A stretch of DNA of 64,000 bases. Source: Planctobacterium sp047947135 (GTDB lineage: Bacteria > Pseudomonadota > Gammaproteobacteria > Enterobacterales > Alteromonadaceae). Below are positions 61,306 to 64,000 of the stretch, piece by piece (positions within the stretch are counted from its first letter, which is position 1; each line of letters starts with the position of its first letter). The notes below the pieces were generated by a model. It was not told the DNA's origin. It searched no databases and worked only from the letters and a program-made list of their open reading frames with translations. The stretch is from NCBI GenBank assembly GCA_047947135.1, contig CP170457.1:3224001-3288000 (forward strand). The letters run 5' to 3'. Position numbers and translations under genes: made by a program.

Positions 61306-62961
61306 TTAAACTAACGGCTCATAGTGCCATTTTTCATCCTGGAAGGTGATATTGGCACGAGACAATTCATCTTTAGTTTCCCAGGTTTTTTTATGAAACT
61401 GTATTCTTACTCCGGGGTAAAGTTTTGAATAGGTTTGCACACCAATATGCTGTGTGAAAACGTCCAGCACTTCCTCGTTGCGTTTCAGTTCAAGTTGAAT
61501 GCGCGCCGAGGTTTTCTTTTGTGTCGCATAAATCGCTTTTAATTCTTGATAAGCCGCTTGTTGCTGCTCTGACAGTTTTTTATCAGCAAACAGTTTTAGT
61601 TTTTCTTGCAACTGCTGCACATTATCAGACAACTTGCTGTCTAGTGCACTTAGGTTACCTATTTTAGTCTCTAGATTATAAACGCTGGCGGTAAAATCAA
61701 TTGTCAGTCGGCTTCCTGAAACGGCCCCTAGCTTTCCTGCTCTTACTTTTTGCATGGGTACCAGTTTACTGGCATAAATCGTGCCTGCAGGTACATCACC
61801 ATCGCCGGCAACAATATCACCAGCCGCCACAACGTGAGAGAATGCCAGTTCTTTGGTAATGGTTACCTGTCCCTGAGTTTTTATATACAATCCTCGCCCT
61901 CTTTGAATATGCACTCCGCCATCTGCGTATAATTGGCAAGTTGAGTGAGAGAGATCTTCTTCCATTCTACCAGTCGCCCCATCAACAAGCGTGATTGTGC
62001 CACCGGCTTTAATGGTGGCGGACTCAACAAAACCGGTTACAGTGACATCCCCTGTTGCCTCTATCATCATTTGTTCGGTGACGTCACCATTTATCATGAC
62101 ATCACCATCGTACTTAATATTACCTGTAGAGACGTTACAACCAGGACTCATGTAAATGTCTTCAACCGATACTACGCCGTTTTCAAACTTAGGTACGCCT
62201 TCTTCAGATGCAATCACCAGGCAATCATTATCGGGGCTAAACTCAGTACCGGGCCCGATTTCTTTGCTACACCATTCTCCGGCTTCAGCAGGGATAACCG
62301 TACCCAGCACGGTGTAACCCGCACGACCATTCGTGGGTGGGATGAATTCAAGGACTGGTGTCCCCGCTTTTACCGATAGGATATCGCCCAGGTCACGCAT
62401 ATCCACTTTACCTTTATCTTTTTCTCTAGGTTTGAGGATACGTTCCTGAACACTTTCAAATAACGGCTTTGCCGTTGAGGGTTTGCCGTTCTTGGGTGGC
62501 AGTCCTTTGGCAAAATCCTGTTCTATTTCGGCTCCTTTGGGCAAACTCTTGGCTTTAATTAAGAGTTCTTCGATGGCTTTATCGCTTACCCCTTTCGTGA
62601 TCTTGTTTTTTTTGGCGATTTGTTTAATTTCGGCAGCCGTTGGAGTTGAACCACCGTAGGCAGCTGTAAAGGAGAGTTTGGCTGACATTTCATCGTCAGC
62701 GATGGTTACTTCGATTTTAGCATCGCGCCGAAATGCGACGACTCCCTCTATAGTTTGACGCTCATCATCCGGCTTCGTCGCTTCTACCTTTTCGATAATT
62801 TTATCGACGTCATCCTTCTGCTCAATGTCAAATTCAGGGTGCTTGCGCTGGACTTCCTGAATTAACGCTTTGCTTGTGATCTTGCCATTTAACTCCTGCA
62901 CATTAATGCGAGCAGTTACTACACCAGTTTCTTCATTTAATGTTAATTCTATCCCTTGCAT
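61306..62961 (-). CDS. FapA (DUF342) family protein
   Basis: 551 residues. The FapA/DUF342 family is marked by the N-terminal beta region (MQGIELTLNEETGVVTARIN) and a long beta-helix-like stretch (about 195-430) with repeats such as GNIKYDGDVMINGDVTEQMM, GDVTVTGFVESATIKAGGTI and GDIVAGDGDVPAGTIYASKL, with a helical C-terminus of coiled-coil type (QQLQEKLKLFADKKLSEQQQ). Described members are polymer-forming, cell-shape or pole-related; here the role is not known. Between pgsA (18 bases, same strand) and the tRNA cluster, an unusual place, since pgsA and glyW are usually neighbours. Confidence 0.85.
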   Translation of the reverse strand: MQGIELTLNEETGVVTARINVQELNGKITSKALIQEVQRKHPEFDIEQKDDVDKIIEKVEATKPDDERQTIEGVVAFRRDAKIEVTIADDEMSAKLSFTAAYGGSTPTAAEIKQIAKKNKITKGVSDKAIEELLIKAKSLPKGAEIEQDFAKGLPPKNGKPSTAKPLFESVQERILKPREKDKGKVDMRDLGDILSVKAGTPVLEFIPPTNGRAGYTVLGTVIPAEAGEWCSKEIGPGTEFSPDNDCLVIASEEGVPKFENGVVSVEDIYMSPGCNVSTGNIKYDGDVMINGDVTEQMMIEATGDVTVTGFVESATIKAGGTITLVDGATGRMEEDLSHSTCQLYADGGVHIQRGRGLYIKTQGQVTITKELAFSHVVAAGDIVAGDGDVPAGTIYASKLVPMQKVRAGKLGAVSGSRLTIDFTASVYNLETKIGNLSALDSKLSDNVQQLQEKLKLFADKKLSEQQQAAYQELKAIYATQKKTSARIQLELKRNEEVLDVFTQHIGVQTYSKLYPGVRIQFHKKTWETKDELSRANITFQDEKWHYEPLV

Positions 62962-62979
62962 TGCTCATCCTGCATGAGT

Positions 62980-63543
62980 TTAGGACATACTTGATGTCCT
63001 TCTTATATGGCGCCAGGCGGCAGCCAAATATTGCAACATGGAAAACACCGACAATATTGCGGCGATATACAATAAAATATAGCCCAAAGTCACCCAATAA
63101 AGAATTTCTTCCTGTTCTGACAACAAACCAATAAGTGCTAACATCTGGGCCATTGTTTTTGCCTTGCCCCAAAATGACACTTTCACAGTATCAGATTGTC
63201 CATGTTTCGCCATCCACTCCCGAAGCGAAGATACCAAGATCTCGCGCGACAGTAACAATATAGCCGGGATCGTAATCCAGATCGTATTGTAACTATGAGT
63301 TATTAGTAACAACGCGGCGGTAACGATCAATTTATCGGCAACAGGATCAAGAAACGCACCAAATGGTGTCGACTGGTTCAATTTCCGAGCCAACAAACCA
63401 TCAAAATAATCAGTGACAGCAGCTAACCAAAATAAAAATGCTGCTGCCTGATGCGCCCACTTCCAATCCAGAAAATAAACAACAACGAATACCGGGATGA
63501 TAAACATACGGAACATGGTAAGAATATTGGGAAGCGTAAACAT
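62980..63543 (-). CDS. pgsA: CDP-diacylglycerol-glycerol-3-phosphate 3-phosphatidyltransferase
   Basis: 187 residues with four to five membrane segments. The CDP-alcohol phosphotransferase signature is intact: TDYFDGLLARKLNQSTPFGA then FLDPVADKLIV (about 42-72), with the Asp-x-x-Asp-Gly-x-x-Ala-Arg and Gly-x-x-x-Asp-x-x-x-Asp residues. It makes phosphatidylglycerol phosphate, the committed step to phosphatidylglycerol. Directly follows uvrC. Confidence 0.95.
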   Translation of the reverse strand: MFTLPNILTMFRMFIIPVFVVVYFLDWKWAHQAAAFLFWLAAVTDYFDGLLARKLNQSTPFGAFLDPVADKLIVTAALLLITHSYNTIWITIPAILLLSREILVSSLREWMAKHGQSDTVKVSFWGKAKTMAQMLALIGLLSEQEEILYWVTLGYILLYIAAILSVFSMLQYLAAAWRHIRRTSSMS

Positions 63544-63600
63544 TGAGGCTGTTGTCGTCCTTTTTTGCAGGTGAATTTCTTTTATTGGTCGCCAGTATAC

Positions 63601-64000
63601 CTAATTATGAAAATGGTCGTGAATCTTTTCCGCTAATTCCTGACTGATACCGGGTACTTGTGCCAGACTATCAATACTGGCATTCATGACTTCCTGTAAG
63701 CCCCCTAAATACCTTAACAGTGCCTGACGGCGTTTATTGCCCACACCCGCGATATCTTCAAGTTTCGAGCGTTTCTTCGCTTTTTGGCGACGATTACGGT
63801 GTCCTGCTATGGCGAATCGGTGAGATTCATCACGGATATGCTGGATCAGGTGTAAAGCTTCGGAGTCGGGTTCCATTGATATGCTTTGATGGCTACCAGC
63901 AAGAATGAGAGTTTCCAATCCGGGTTTGCGAGAAGTGCCTTTAGCGACACCAATCAACATCGGCATTTTCTCTCCTTGCCAGTTGTCAAAATGTGCTTCA
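63601..64000 (-). CDS. uvrC: UvrC excinuclease subunit C, C-terminal end (partial)
   Basis: The frame ends at 63601 and is open to the window edge, giving 132 residues of the C-terminus. The RNase-H-like endonuclease end is visible (LIQHIRDESHRFAIAGHRNR) and the tandem helix-hairpin-helix DNA-binding domain follows (LEDIAGVGNKRRQALLRYLG; LAQVPGISQELAEKIHDHFH). UvrC makes both incisions in nucleotide excision repair. Position next to pgsA and Gly-Cys-Leu tRNAs is the gammaproteobacterial order. Confidence 0.95.
   Translation of the reverse strand, partial: EAHFDNWQGEKMPMLIGVAKGTSRKPGLETLILAGSHQSISMEPDSEALHLIQHIRDESHRFAIAGHRNRRQKAKKRSKLEDIAGVGNKRRQALLRYLGGLQEVMNASIDSLAQVPGISQELAEKIHDHFHN

Noticed and set aside
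1..64000. CRISPR arrays, prophage genes, toxin-antitoxin pairs, rRNA genes
   Set aside because: No regularly spaced repeats, no phage structural genes, no recognisable toxin-antitoxin pair and no rRNA were seen.

Overview
The window looks like chromosomal DNA of a marine gammaproteobacterium, most likely an Alteromonadales member. The clearest taxonomic clue is the right end: uvrC, pgsA and a tRNA-Gly(GCC)/Cys(GCA)/Leu(UAA) cluster, all on the minus strand. This is the classic gammaproteobacterial uvrC-pgsA-glyW-cysT-leuZ order, here with a FapA-like gene inserted after pgsA. HrpB, a glutathione-dependent formaldehyde pathway, Zur-type zinc genes and many GGDEF/SBP_bac_3 sensory genes fit the same group. 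Base composition is moderate to AT-leaning throughout.

Layout: (1) 0-5 kb is poorly conserved: a partial membrane protein, two exported proteins of unknown function, a frameshifted small gene, a SnoaL-like protein, a complete IS5-family element and an IS256-type transposase fragment. (2) 4.9-10.6 kb is a Tn3-superfamily transposon of the tnpS/tnpT type: a KfrA-N/coiled-coil protein diverges from a tyrosine recombinase, which is followed by a full Tn3 transposase. No passenger genes are visible. Its right edge abuts an SDR oxidoreductase that has lost its 5' half. (3) 11.5-25.7 kb is a zinc-starvation island. It holds an ABC transporter pair divergent from two DUF3299 proteins, and then a minus-strand run: ZrgA (DUF2796), Zur, MerC-like, DUF1826, FolE2, gamma-carbonic anhydrase, COG0523 GTPase and an EEP lipoprotein. 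Divergent from that run are a His-rich TonB receptor and an AztD-like lipoprotein. Three copies of one 17-bp site, TGATAYRWTATAACAT with one extra 5' pyrimidine, lie in exactly the two divergent promoter regions and resemble the Zur box. A degraded e(P4)-type acid phosphatase sits inside the island. (4) 26-36 kb has a large secreted two-repeat protein, a Ser/Thr kinase with TPRs, a DUF418 membrane protein, an ECF sigma factor of the kinase-linked type and a diguanylate cyclase. (5) 36-45.6 kb is mostly housekeeping and stress genes: PfpI/DJ-1, LysR, FrmA, FghA, YbaK, HrpB, an MFS transporter and Dps. (6) 45.7-56.5 kb is a sensory cluster: a chemoreceptor, three solute-binding-like periplasmic proteins, a MarR/SRPBCC/DUF4442 operon, a methanogen-OD1 protein with a GGDEF protein, two receivers and a hybrid histidine kinase. 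(7) 56.8-60.9 kb is a small island next to tRNA-Leu. A 26-bp near-identical copy of the tRNA anticodon-arm region lies at its far end. It contains a truncated DUF2971 gene, an intact IS21-family element and a small membrane protein. (8) 60.8-64 kb is the conserved tRNA-fapA-pgsA-uvrC end.

The best-supported functional unit is the zinc island. The outer-membrane receptor and AztD-like protein would bring zinc into the periplasm, ZrgA and the DUF3299/ABC genes would form a Zrg-like uptake or handling system, and FolE2 and COG0523 would replace or service zinc enzymes under Zur control. The most novel-looking points are the paired DUF3299 proteins working with an FtsX/MacB-type ABC transporter and the shared 17-bp operator. 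After these come the tRNA-Leu relic marking an island boundary, the transposon cointegrate-resolution module, the pair of perfect DnaA boxes at 11.3 kb, and the unassigned 1003-residue secreted protein.
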